Part shown: positions 46,505 through 54,788 of the stretch, in pieces
Numbering within the stretch: position 1 is the stretch's first letter
Layout of the letters: each line of letters begins with the position of its first letter
Source of the DNA: JAMIFV01 sp035906055
Lineage (GTDB): Bacteria > Pseudomonadota > Alphaproteobacteria > Rickettsiales > JABCZZ01
NCBI GenBank assembly: GCA_035906055.1
Contig: JAMIFV010000005.1
Coordinates: 39,664-103,663, forward strand
DNA: 64,000 bases
Reading direction: 5' to 3'
Notes under the pieces: generated by a model
Told to the model about the DNA's origin: nothing
What the model saw: the letters and a program-made list of their open reading frames with translations, nothing else
Databases searched by the model: none
Translations under genes and position numbers: made by a program

Positions 46505-49395
46505 TCCCATCCTCTGTTTGGCAATTTTCTCTCTTCTGCCAAAGTTAACATTATCATTAACCGCGCGCCACGCAGTAACGCGGGATATTCTGCGATTTTA
46601 TTAATATTTTCCATGGTGCCTTCACCCAACTGCTGTCTGAATCGGGAGGACATGCACGCTAAACGAATGGCAAAATCGCACACTTCCTTGTCAGAGCAGA
46701 CTCCGTATCGGGAAGCGAGTTCATGAAAGCGCTGAACACACAATGCATAATCATCCTTGAACATTTCGACGCCATCGCGCCCTAAGACCGACCCAAAACC
46801 GCCGAACCTACGATCAATGTTGCTTTGCAGTTGTTGGCGCGCGGTGGGGGTATCCTCTACATTTCGGAAAGCCTGTTCAGCCGCAGCCCAGCGCCCGCCG
46901 CAAATAATAAAGTAAATTCGTTGTGCCAGCATCTCCACCGTATGCCTGCGCCGCATCATGGAAAACGGCCCCGCAACGGGCGCGCTGTTCCAAGCGTCGA
47001 TCAGTGCCATCAGTTTAGGCACCGAGGCAAGATCAGACGGTAAAGAATGAGTATCCGGATCGATAACAAGATCATGGAAACTGGTTGCCGTAGTCGCTGA
47101 ACATGCAACGAGCATCTGTCGATGGGCACCTTTTTGCGCTATATAAAGCCCGCCAGGCGGAGGTGGCTCTATGCCCTGTAAACAGTCCTCGGCAGAAATA
47201 GCCGTGGGATGGGTGGGGTGCAGGAAGCTATAGAACTGGACTTTTAATTCCGCATCATCATCCCCTGTGTCATCGCTTAAGCGCAGGACGGTTTTACGCT
47301 GCTGCGCGGCCATCAGCCAGCGAAGCGGCAATACCTCGCGGTATAAAGGCACATTGAAAGCACCCATTTCCTCGGCATCGACAATAAACATGCCGCAAGT
47401 GGCACGGAGGAATATGGTGGGATCGTTTTCGCGGTCGGTGAAACGCTTGATTTGCTGAGAAAGCGCTTCTGGCGAAACAGGAATCGTAAATTTACCAATT
47501 TCTTTTTTTACTAATTCCTCACCATCGTCACGCATCAAGGCAATAGAGCATGTGACCTGCCGTCCTTCCGGGCCGTAGATGTGAATGCTGGCATCGCCTT
47601 CCAGAAAAATGTCGAGTGAAGGATCGACGGGATCGATAAAAACGGTAAGCCCTGCATGCCCCGACAGCCCCGGCGTCCACGGTTCAGGATCTCGAACAGA
47701 AAGCAATATCCTGCCTTCGGCAATGGCCTTGTCGCTGATGGAAGATATGCCACTGCGCTCCAGCGCCGTCACAGTAACCATATGCCGCCCAGGCGGAAGA
47801 TCAGGAACGCGGAAAAAAATAGGACTGCCTACGCCAGCAGCTTCCACTATTACGGGCAGCCGACCATTAAGTTGCAGGGCATAGGCATCGACGGGCGTGT
47901 CGTGGGTAAGACCGAAACATGGTGATTCCGTTGTGAGCCATTCTCCTTGGCCTACACCATCCCAAGAACGCACAGGCATGCCCGCTGGCCACAGCCTGAT
48001 AGTGCGGACTATCGAAAGCCCGAGACCTTTTAAATGATCAATAATTCCATCCGTCAGCGCTGTCGGGATGGTCAGCGATTTCGCCTGTATGCCGCTGCAC
48101 TGTAGGGCGCAGGGCGTAAGCATGGGAGAATTCAGGTCGGCGCTGTGCAGCAGAATATATTTCTGTCCAGCGCGCACGATCCGGCTGGTGATTTCGCGTG
48201 CGGCGCCATCCGCCCCAATGTGGAATAGCCAGATCGGTCCGGACGTAATGAGGCATTCGCTTTGAATGAGTTGCTCTATCTGCGGATCGGTACGCTCAAA
48301 ATTAAGAACCGATCTGCCAACGCCCGGCCATGATTCAAGTATCTTTTTGCACTCCGGCAATAGCAGCCAACCACCCGGATGCTTTCTCCCATCGGTACCG
48401 ACAATGCTACAGCGTGTTCCTTTGAAAAACGTGAGCAAGTTCGGAGATTGCTTCGCCAGGGTCGAAAAACCGGAAAGCTGGATGACGACTTTCCACTCGC
48501 CGTTTCCCGCATGCCACAGCACCAGTTTCGGCCTGATATTTTGCCGCTCTTCGCCAAGCACTCGTTCGCCATATTCTTCATCGTCATCCTCGCCCAAGGA
48601 TGAATTACCCAATCCGCGCATCCTGATCATTTCGACCACGCGCTTGGTTTCGCGCAGCCATTCCCGCGCGTTTTGTACTTTCTCTAGATCATCGACTATG
48701 CGCTCAAGGGTCTTTTCATAAATGTGATTACCCGCCATCGAGGAGGAGGAATCATCGTAGATAAGTGCGGTGACGATGCGGCCGACTAATTCATGCTGCT
48801 GGAGGAAATTGTCAAAGCGGGAACTGGTATAACCCACCGAGGAAGCCAATAAACGGCCTGTTTCTGCTGGGTCGCGGAAGTTATGATGCGCAAGCTGATA
48901 TTTCAGGTCGTGCAGCGTTTTTGCCATCTGCAACTGCATATCTTTCGGCAAGATGGCATGCGTGATCGGCCAGGCGATGATGGAGAAATGCCCCGCCCAC
49001 GCGCCGGTTGGTTTCACGCCCGCATAGGTCTTGTGGAACTTCCGGAACCAGTTCCGGATATAATTGCGGTAAGCGCCATACCATTGCGGGGTGCGCCGCT
49101 CGAAAGTTGTCCAGTATTCGTCGCCATCATAATCATATCCTTGCTCGGCGGCGTAGATCACCCAAAGCAGCCAGTGGCGGCCTAGATCCGCATGTTGAAT
49201 TAGAAGGCGAGATTTGAGTTGGCGAAAGACACCCTGCATTTCGTCTTGTGTCAGCCCATGCTCTAGGGCGAAAACCGGCATGTTTTTATCTTGCCGGGAC
49301 GCAGCGAGGGTTGAAAAATGCTGTTCCAGTTTGGCTTGCCACGAATCCAAATTCGCGGGGCTTATATTAACATCTTTTTGGAGTGATTCACTCAC
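46501..49395 (-). CDS. Large protein in the DruB/DruC position
   Basis: A 964-residue protein with a GTG start overlapping the upstream stop (GTGA). The N-terminal 200 residues are helical and aromatic (GRHWLLWVIYAAEQGYDYDG, NYIRNWFRKFHKTYAGVKPT, WPITHAILPKDMQLQMAKTL). The middle 500 residues are predicted beta-rich, with no enzymatic motif seen. The C-terminal 200 residues are helical (SMMRRRHTVEMLAQRIYFII, SRYGVCSDKEVCDFAIRLAC). Canonical type I Druantia has separate DruB and DruC here, so this may be a fused or replacement protein. Probably a structural or target-binding subunit; function unknown. Confidence 0.65.
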   Translation of the reverse strand: MSESLQKDVNISPANLDSWQAKLEQHFSTLAASRQDKNMPVFALEHGLTQDEMQGVFRQLKSRLLIQHADLGRHWLLWVIYAAEQGYDYDGDEYWTTFERRTPQWYGAYRNYIRNWFRKFHKTYAGVKPTGAWAGHFSIIAWPITHAILPKDMQLQMAKTLHDLKYQLAHHNFRDPAETGRLLASSVGYTSSRFDNFLQQHELVGRIVTALIYDDSSSSMAGNHIYEKTLERIVDDLEKVQNAREWLRETKRVVEMIRMRGLGNSSLGEDDDEEYGERVLGEERQNIRPKLVLWHAGNGEWKVVIQLSGFSTLAKQSPNLLTFFKGTRCSIVGTDGRKHPGGWLLLPECKKILESWPGVGRSVLNFERTDPQIEQLIQSECLITSGPIWLFHIGADGAAREITSRIVRAGQKYILLHSADLNSPMLTPCALQCSGIQAKSLTIPTALTDGIIDHLKGLGLSIVRTIRLWPAGMPVRSWDGVGQGEWLTTESPCFGLTHDTPVDAYALQLNGRLPVIVEAAGVGSPIFFRVPDLPPGRHMVTVTALERSGISSISDKAIAEGRILLSVRDPEPWTPGLSGHAGLTVFIDPVDPSLDIFLEGDASIHIYGPEGRQVTCSIALMRDDGEELVKKEIGKFTIPVSPEALSQQIKRFTDRENDPTIFLRATCGMFIVDAEEMGAFNVPLYREVLPLRWLMAAQQRKTVLRLSDDTGDDDAELKVQFYSFLHPTHPTAISAEDCLQGIEPPPPGGLYIAQKGAHRQMLVACSATTATSFHDLVIDPDTHSLPSDLASVPKLMALIDAWNSAPVAGPFSMMRRRHTVEMLAQRIYFIICGGRWAAAEQAFRNVEDTPTARQQLQSNIDRRFGGFGSVLGRDGVEMFKDDYALCVQRFHELASRYGVCSDKEVCDFAIRLACMSSRFRQQLGEGTMENINKIAEYPALLRGARLMIMLTLAEERKLPNRGWE

Positions 49396-50591
49396 GCAAC
49401 TCTCGCCAATTGGCGAAGGAAGATTCGGGCATTCACCTTAAGCAAGTGAAGCAAGTCCTCCTGCCGCCATGTTAAATATTCCGGCATGCGCTCGGCGCGC
49501 GGCCGTACCCATCGCTCCAGCGCTAATTCCGACACCTCCCTGACCGACAGCAGGGTAGAGAGATCGGGCTTGCCTTTGCCTTCCTGTAAAAGTTTCAGGC
49601 TGTTTTCTGCCAGTTCGCAAATGAACACCTCTCGCTGGATTCCGTGCTTGAGCATATCCGCTTTGAAGCCTAACTCGGACAACGCTGCGCGCGTCGTGCG
49701 CAGCCGCCAGTTCGGGCCTTCGCCATAACGGTGCATGTCTGCGTAAGGGTGCTTGATGTCGCGGAGGTATTGCCGAAGATCGGCGAAGAGATCATCGGGG
49801 ATATGAAAATGCCCCCAGCCGCCGGTGTAGCCGATAGGTTTTAGGTATTGCGTATCGCCGAGCTTCACTCGGTTATAAACGGATGAACGCCCCATCGAGG
49901 AGGATGTGGTAATGGCCAGCAAGCGGGCTTTTTTCTCCTGCCCGGAGATGATGCCCACGGTTTTTCCATACGCCTTGGCAAAATCTTTATAAACTTCCTG
50001 TGTGCGCAGAAGGCACGCCACCAGCTTCCCGACGAGCAGAGTATTATAGGGCGGGATTGCCCCTAAAACATAGGCATCCAGAATATTTGCGAGGCGCTGA
50101 CCCCTTTGTTCGCTATTCCAGCCGATCAGCTTATCCCGAACCGAAAGATTGAAGACAGGGTCGCCAATGGCGATGATACCCATCAGTTTACCGTTGCTTT
50201 CGTCCCATACAAGGTAGCGCAAGCGCCGCCCGAACCCGTTCGAAACGGGCACCGCCCATGTTAGGGCTGCCATCCTAAATAAATCTGACTCCCATGTGTC
50301 GCTGTATACCCGTTGTAGAACGGGGCGTATTGTGGTGGGGTCAATATCAGCACCGGTGGCAAAATGCTTTGCCAACTTTGGTAGTTGATCCGTGATAAAA
50401 TCTCGATTTTTTGCTAATTTTTCTTTGCGCTGTGCTAGATGTAAATCCCGTACTATTTCCTTGCCGGTGCCCGGCAGGACTAAGGCACCATCTTCACCTT
50501 TATGAAACCCCAATTTCACAAGATGTCTTCTAAGGCGCCGTTTTAGATTTGCCTCGCGTGTAAAGGCGGGAATTGCAGTGCAATTGCTCAT
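49392..50591 (-). CDS. druA: DruA-type DUF4338 protein
   Basis: A 399-residue protein, the first gene of the operon. The start ATG 50591 is decided by a strong GGGGAG site 8 bases upstream; an ORF extension of 17 residues lacks one. DUF4338 features are LKRRLRRHLVKLGFHKGEDG, LRYLVWDESNGKLMGIIAIG, LVGKLVACLLRTQEVYKDF, LAITTSSSMGRSSVYNRVKL and PIGYTGGWGHFHIP. DUF4338 is the DruA component of type I Druantia; its biochemical role is not established. Families with the same domain occur with transposons, but the gene order here fits Druantia. It lies 175 bp downstream of the barrel gene. Confidence 0.88.
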   Translation of the reverse strand: MSNCTAIPAFTREANLKRRLRRHLVKLGFHKGEDGALVLPGTGKEIVRDLHLAQRKEKLAKNRDFITDQLPKLAKHFATGADIDPTTIRPVLQRVYSDTWESDLFRMAALTWAVPVSNGFGRRLRYLVWDESNGKLMGIIAIGDPVFNLSVRDKLIGWNSEQRGQRLANILDAYVLGAIPPYNTLLVGKLVACLLRTQEVYKDFAKAYGKTVGIISGQEKKARLLAITTSSSMGRSSVYNRVKLGDTQYLKPIGYTGGWGHFHIPDDLFADLRQYLRDIKHPYADMHRYGEGPNWRLRTTRAALSELGFKADMLKHGIQREVFICELAENSLKLLQEGKGKPDLSTLLSVREVSELALERWVRPRAERMPEYLTWRQEDLLHLLKVNARIFLRQLARVA

Positions 50592-50714
50592 TGATATATC
50601 TCCCCTAGGGGCACTCTCGTTTTTAGTCATATGGCCCCGCACAAACTACCAAGTAAGTGTGTTGTTGCAAACACTTAAAACCGATCAGGATAACCGACTA
50701 TTAACTGCGGTGCG

Positions 50715-50755
50715 TGTGCAGCGGGGAAGTTGGGAGCAACTTCCCGCACTGCACA
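50715..50755. terminator. Long hairpin between barrel gene and Druantia-like operon
   Basis: TGTGCAG pairs with CTGCACA and encloses GGGAAGTTG-GGAG-CAACTTCCC, a nearly perfect stem. On the minus strand it follows the barrel-gene stop by 12 bp. No T run follows, so it may be a processing or partial termination site; read-through into the Druantia-like operon would then be possible. Confidence 0.45.
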
Positions 50756-50766
50756 GCCGATACAAA

Positions 50767-51459
50767 CTAGAACGAGTAGCTTACGCCGAGCGCGCCAGTC
50801 CATGCGCCATCGGCAGTTTTGATGCCAGCATCTTTGAACTGGACATCGATGTAGCGCACCATGCCGCGAACGCTCAGGTTGTTATCGAAATTATATTGCA
50901 AGCCAGCACCTAAACGCAGTGCTGTGTCGCTGATATCATCCTTAGCGCTGCCGCCACCCAGATTGAGGCCACCAGCGACGATAGTGCCGCTCAGTTCGGT
51001 ATGCGCTTTATAGCGACCGATACCCACGGAGCCGATGGCTTCCAGCTTGTCCGCGAGGGGCACATAGCCGTTGGCATCGATATGCCAGCCGTCGATCCAG
51101 GTTTCAGTTTTGCCAGAGGTGCCAGCTAGGAAATCCGCGCCCGACAGGCTTTTGTCTTCCTCAGTGGTGCGGAGGTAGCCAGCTTCCAAACCGAAGTGGT
51201 TGCCGATGCGCACACCAATATTCGGTACGATCCCATGGTAGCTATCGGCGTAGGGCTTGCCCGAAAAATCATTGACCGTGTTGGCATCCAGATCGAATGC
51301 CTGATTTTTAATGCTGGCACCGATATAAATGTATTCGACACCAACATAGGGACGGAAAGAGGTATTGCCGAAGGGAGAAGAATTATCAGCGGCCATGGCA
51401 ATGCTGCTGGTTCCGATGGCCATAAGTATAGCAAGTAGGGAAGTGGCGGTGTTTTTCAT
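50767..51459 (-). CDS. Outer-membrane beta-barrel protein
   Basis: A 230-residue exported protein. The signal peptide MKNTATSLLAILMAIGTSSIAMA is followed by alternating strands (FRPYVGVEYIYIGASI, GIVPNIGVRIGNHFGLEAGY, KLEAIGSVGIGRYKAH, LRLGAGLQYNFDNNLSVRGM) and a C-terminal Phe after GALGVSYSF, as in OmpA/Omp25-like 8-stranded barrels. The island placement is unusual. It is preceded by a structured leader of about 220 nt with the same design as that of the lipoprotein gene at 36751. A role as surface modifier or sensor is possible but not shown. Confidence 0.85.
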   Translation of the reverse strand: MKNTATSLLAILMAIGTSSIAMAADNSSPFGNTSFRPYVGVEYIYIGASIKNQAFDLDANTVNDFSGKPYADSYHGIVPNIGVRIGNHFGLEAGYLRTTEEDKSLSGADFLAGTSGKTETWIDGWHIDANGYVPLADKLEAIGSVGIGRYKAHTELSGTIVAGGLNLGGGSAKDDISDTALRLGAGLQYNFDNNLSVRGMVRYIDVQFKDAGIKTADGAWTGALGVSYSF

Positions 51460-51682
51460 GTCAGACTCCTGGTTAGCGTTAAAATGCCACCAGGCTCCCG
51501 CATGGTGACGGGGAGTTAAGAAAACCTACGATCAGTAAGGTTCGCATGTGCCTTTAGGCTTTCGCCTTGAACATACGCACATGCCTCCCCGCCATAAGCG
51601 AGGAGTGCGAAATTACGGCTCACACCATTGGCCGCTGATCGTAGAGGTTCTTAAGCCCCGAAAACAGCAACATGCTGTTTCT
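51460..51682 (-). promoter_or_regulatory. Structured leader element 2 (upstream of barrel gene)
   Basis: Read on the minus strand: hairpin AAACAGC/GCTGTTT (51662-51680, 5-nt loop); long arms 51635-51659 (GGGGCTTAAGAACC...GATCAG) and 51510-51535 (CTGATCGTAGG...CTCCCC) around a 99-nt interior; interior hairpins CTCCTCGC/GCGGGGAG and GCATGTGC/GCACATGC; then hairpin GTCACCA/TGGTGGC (51486-51508), 26 nt before the ATG at 51459. Order, stem lengths and spacing match leader 1 while the stem sequences differ. Confidence 0.6.
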
Positions 51683-52010
51683 TCCAGAAAAGCTACTTAA
51701 GGAAATGATTCTGGTCAAGCGATTGTCACTATGTGTTTTCCACCGCATACTTTTTTTGCAACACTCCATCGATCAGGTAATGCCTACATTTTGTCGCCAA
51801 ATACTTCGGCTGCCAAAATTTTATAAGCCTGCATCAGGTAGCAAAAATCGTGCGCGCCGGGGGTATCCCCCAGGGGTGAGGCCGGAGCTATTTTTGCCGC
51901 CAGGCTGGCTATTCATGCAGAAAAATGAAAAGCGTGCTTGTATTTGCTTGTGCAAACAATAGAATACACACACGAACACCGATATACTGGTGCGACTGAA
52001 AATACCAAGC
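51683..52010. other. Spacer near right island end, no gene recognised
   Basis: About 330 bp between leader 2 and the right arm-like repeats. It contains an inverted repeat (AGCAAAAAT...CTATTTTTGC, around 51840-51900) enclosing CGGGGGTATCCCCC. A plus-strand frame crosses it but has no recognisable protein character. Likely part of the attR recombination region. Confidence 0.4.
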
Positions 52011-52030
52011 TGGGGGCATTTTTGGGGGCA
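52011..52030 (+). promoter_or_regulatory. Integrase arm-like repeats, right end
   Basis: TGGGGGCAT at 52011 and TGGGGGCA at 52023, 12 bp apart, duplicating the first two left-end repeats in the same orientation. They lie 65 bp inside the attR core. Confidence 0.6.
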
Positions 52031-52094
52031 GCGGGTGAAAGACAGAGCGTAGCTATTTTGCTATCTCAGAATCTTATCTGCTCAGTTCCGAAGA

Positions 52095-52108
52095 GCCCCC
52101 GGCCTCCA
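52095..52108 (+). other. attR core
   Basis: GCCCCCGGCCTCCA, identical to the last 14 bases of tRNA-Cys. Beyond it the core genome resumes. Confidence 0.85.
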
Positions 52109-52153
52109 GATCCCACCCGTTTTCACGCGCATGCATTGCCAAACGAGGTTGTT

Positions 52154-52624
52154 ATGAAAATACGCTCTCTCCTTGCCGCTGTTCTGCTCCTTTCTTCCTG
52201 CACCATAGAGCCCGATGGCGCGGGCGTGAAAAAAGAATTCCACATGCCGTTTACCACGGCCGAATGGGAGGTGCGCGAGCTTACCGGCGCCGATGGCCAG
52301 CAGGCCTGTGCTGTGAGCGCGGGCTATAACGGCTTGGCGTTCGTGGTGCGTAAAGGCGCACAGGGTAATGTGGTTTCCGTGCAGAGCAACCGCCACATGC
52401 CCAAAGGCACATGGCTCACCGTGACGGTAGGCGGGCACCGCTATGAGACGTCCAACCCCTATTTCAGCGCGCGCGACGCAGTGGCGATGGCAGAAGATTT
52501 CCAGATCGCCGAAAAGGCCTGGGCGGAATGGTCGGAGATCGGTTCTACCAGTGGCCGCGTGCGCAACGGCAACGTGTTCGACCTTCGCGGCTTTAAACAG
52601 GTGTTCAGGAAATGCCAGCAATAG
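52154..52624 (+). CDS. Hypothetical lipoprotein
   Basis: A 156-residue protein whose ATG 52154 gives a lipoprotein signal MKIRSLLAAVLLLSSCTIEP (lipobox LSSC). The mature domain looks compact and beta-rich (WEVRELTGADGQQACAVSAG, GTWLTVTVGGHRYETSNPYF) and contains Cys residues at ACAV and the end (FRKCQQ). No family recognised. It is the first core gene after the island and ends against the convergent neighbour with no gap. Confidence 0.65.
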   Translation: MKIRSLLAAVLLLSSCTIEPDGAGVKKEFHMPFTTAEWEVRELTGADGQQACAVSAGYNGLAFVVRKGAQGNVVSVQSNRHMPKGTWLTVTVGGHRYETSNPYFSARDAVAMAEDFQIAEKAWAEWSEIGSTSGRVRNGNVFDLRGFKQVFRKCQQ

Positions 52625-53710
52625 TCATCGGGACAAGAAGCTCTTAACCCTGTCCCACATGCCAGGTTCACTGTGCGAAAGGGCACGTTCGATGGATTTT
52701 TGCAGATCAACATGCATGGCTGCGAACGAGCGGGGGTTGGTATGTATCTGTTCCGCTGCAACGCGGTAAATGTGAAATAACGAAGTGCCGAGCTTTGAGC
52801 GCATACCTGCTTCCGGTTGCGCCTGCTCTGATGATGGAGCATCAAGGTCTATAGCAGATGCCTGACTGATCGGTTTTTGCGCGGGGCACTGCAACTGCAC
52901 GCTTCCTGACTCATCCCGGTAGTTCAGCTTATTGCGAAAACCATGCTTCAGGACATAGACCATGGCCTGATTGAAGTCTTCCGCCGTTGCCGGTTCAATC
53001 TTGCCTTCATGATTTTTAGCATAATGGATGGCGATGGCAGGCAGTATGTCATGATAGAATCCTACCCCCGAAAAACTGTCCTTGATAATAGATAACGCTA
53101 CCCCACCGTGCTCTTTTTGTTCTTTGGAAAGAGTCTTTGACGACGCGATCGCATCTTCCAGTTTATCAAGATAAGCAACAAAAGATGCCTGATAAGCAAA
53201 CACGGATATGGCGAGCGCAGGCACTTTGGTGCATATGTTTTGCGTAAATGCGATTTCTTCGGGGGTATACAACCTATTCTCACCGGTGTTGCGTTCTTTG
53301 GCGTCGAGCTTCATTGTATATTGTGAATCCAGCAGTTTATCGGGTGTTTTTCGCATACTGCGGAGCGCGCCTATCTGTTCGCGAAAAGTCTTGGAATGTA
53401 GAAAATCACCATCAAAATATTCATGCATCCACTGCGCCATGATCTCCTGCGGCATGTAATGCCCCAGCGCGTCGCTGAAAGACTGGCGCTGCGCGTCCAC
53501 TAATTCCTGAGGAAGATTGATACCATCAGCTATCTGCTTGATGCCAAGTCCAAACGAGAAATCACCGGGAAATTCGGGGTTATGATAGAAAGTAGAAAGG
53601 CTGGCAGCATTAGTTTTACCTAAAGGCTGCTTATACGCGTCAAACGCACCGGCGTCTTTCATACGCTTAACGAGCGCGTCAAAGTCCACGTGTGTTGCTG
53701 GCTTTTCCAT
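52625..53710 (-). CDS. Hypothetical cytoplasmic protein
   Basis: A 361-residue mostly helical protein with no signal peptide and no domain I recognise. Segments include DFDALVKRMKDAGAFDAYKQ, FSFGLGIKQIADGINLPQEL, MPQEIMAQWMHEYFDGDF and a C-terminal helical region (LFHIYRVAAEQIHTNPRSF). A polar insertion with Ala, Pro, Ser and Glu (SASAIDL-like to AQPEAG) separates the two halves. Codon use matches the core. Possibly lineage-specific. Confidence 0.6.
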   Translation of the reverse strand: MEKPATHVDFDALVKRMKDAGAFDAYKQPLGKTNAASLSTFYHNPEFPGDFSFGLGIKQIADGINLPQELVDAQRQSFSDALGHYMPQEIMAQWMHEYFDGDFLHSKTFREQIGALRSMRKTPDKLLDSQYTMKLDAKERNTGENRLYTPEEIAFTQNICTKVPALAISVFAYQASFVAYLDKLEDAIASSKTLSKEQKEHGGVALSIIKDSFSGVGFYHDILPAIAIHYAKNHEGKIEPATAEDFNQAMVYVLKHGFRNKLNYRDESGSVQLQCPAQKPISQASAIDLDAPSSEQAQPEAGMRSKLGTSLFHIYRVAAEQIHTNPRSFAAMHVDLQKSIERALSHSEPGMWDRVKSFLSR

Positions 53711-53862
53711 AGGTAAAAAAATGCTGTGTCATGCTGTGTGGTTGCCCACGCAGTATGGCACAGCATCAAATACCTGTAACGCCAGTATAGTATGAATTTT
53801 TTGTTACAGGGCCGGGGGAGACGTCAGCCGGGCGGGCACGGTAAATATCGTAATAAAACCTC

Positions 53863-54456
53863 TTACTTGTTAGGAAATTCAGGTGGTTTGCCGCGATTGG
53901 GGCCGGGGCCTTGGCCCGGACCCGGGCGCTCCTCAAGCAGTTTTTGGGCGAAGTCCGCGCGCTGCTCGTCGGTAAAGTTGCTGATTTTGTCAGCGGCCTT
54001 TTCCTGCGTTACCTTGCGCGCGCCCTGCATCAGTGCGTCCACTTCGTCGAAATGCCTGAGCACTTCCTCCTTGGTGGCCTTAGAGGTTTTTAGCTTCTCG
54101 GCGAAGGCTTTACGCATCGCATCCATTTTGCTGAAGGTTTCCTGCATCTGGCCGAACTCCGCTTTCATTTCCTCCGGCGTGAAGAGTCCTGCAGGGCTCA
54201 TGAAGGGCGGGGGCGGGCGGCGGCCAGCATCTTTATCATTGGGCGGGCCTCCCTTGCCGCCCGGAGGCGGTCCGCCGTCTGGCCCGCCATGAGGGCCGCC
54301 ATGCGGACCGCCTTTCCACTGGCCGCTCATTTCATGCGGAGGGCAGGGCGGCTGCATGCTTAAGCGTCCCAGCATGAACGACCCCATGAAAATGTTAGCG
54401 GCCAGCGAAAGGGCAAGAAGTGTTTTTGAATTCATCAGACTATTACTATTGCTCAT
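53863..54456 (-). CDS. Spy/CpxP-like periplasmic metal or stress sensor
   Basis: A 197-residue membrane-anchored periplasmic protein. One N-terminal helix (LLALSLAANIFMGSFMLG, about 12-31) is followed by a Gly/Pro/His-rich stretch (GGPHGGPHGGPDGGPPPGG) and a helical hairpin domain like Spy/CpxP/CnrX (FSKMDAMRKAFAEKLKTSK, ALMQGARKVTQEKAADKI, FTDEQRADFAQKLLEE). Proteins of this type sense metals or misfolded proteins. It overlaps the membrane anti-sigma-like gene (4 bp), making a sigma/anti-sigma/sensor set comparable to CnrYXH; metal binding is inference. Confidence 0.75.
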   Translation of the reverse strand: MSNSNSLMNSKTLLALSLAANIFMGSFMLGRLSMQPPCPPHEMSGQWKGGPHGGPHGGPDGGPPPGGKGGPPNDKDAGRRPPPPFMSPAGLFTPEEMKAEFGQMQETFSKMDAMRKAFAEKLKTSKATKEEVLRHFDEVDALMQGARKVTQEKAADKISNFTDEQRADFAQKLLEERPGPGQGPGPNRGKPPEFPNK

Positions 54457-54788
54457 AACAAAACCTCATCTACGGTAGGGGAAACAAAAATGATCTTATC
54501 GATATTGATGGCGTTCGGATTGCTGCTGGCGGGTATCGGCGCAGCGGCGGCGGTTTGCAGCGGAACGTAGGACATGCCGGAGCTTCCAAGGAAGAACCCG
54601 ATAGCTCCCAGCATGGCTGCGGCGGCCACTTGCATGCGGCAGGCTTGCCACAGCGAGGGCTTTGTGAATTCCAGTACGGCGGGCTGCTTTACCTGCGAGA
54701 GTATGCGCTCCAGCAATTGCTGGTCGGCATCCTTCACGGTGTAGCTTGCGAGCCAGTCGTTAAGTCTGTCGTCAGGCTGGTTAAACAT
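54453..54788 (-). CDS. Putative membrane anti-sigma factor
   Basis: A 111-residue protein starting at ATG 54788, inside the end of the sigma gene. The N-terminal 45 residues are cytoplasmic (DDRLNDWLASYTVKDADQQL), one membrane helix spans about residues 51-70 (MQVAAAAMLGAIGFFLGSSG), and a short periplasmic tail follows. This is the usual layout of an ECF anti-sigma factor, and gene order supports it. No zinc-binding ASD motif is seen. Confidence 0.65.
   Translation of the reverse strand: MFNQPDDRLNDWLASYTVKDADQQLLERILSQVKQPAVLEFTKPSLWQACRMQVAAAAMLGAIGFFLGSSGMSYVPLQTAAAAPIPASSNPNAINIDKIIFVSPTVDEVLL

Larger units (their letters stand above)
30924..52108. mobile_element. Integrative genomic island in tRNA-Cys carrying a Druantia-like operon
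   Basis: A 14-bp direct repeat of the tRNA-Cys 3' end marks both borders, 21.2 kb apart. A P4-type integrase gene lies just inside the left border, reading away from the tRNA. TGGGGGCAT repeats with identical 12-bp periodicity lie inside both ends and look like integrase arm sites. Inside are an excisionase-like HTH protein, a primase/ATPase, several unknown genes, the five-gene Druantia-like operon and an outer-membrane barrel. Base composition is lower in GC and more uneven than in the flanks. No conjugation or capsid genes are seen. Confidence 0.9.

Noticed and set aside
37854..50591. DISARM system
   Set aside because: DISARM has DrmA helicase, a separate DUF1998 protein DrmB, DrmC nuclease and a methylase. 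Here helicase and DUF1998 are on one protein and no methylase is present, while DUF4338 points to Druantia.
51672..51962. 96-codon plus-strand ORF near the right island end
   Set aside because: It spans palindromes and arm-like repeats, lacks a ribosome site and shows no domain character.
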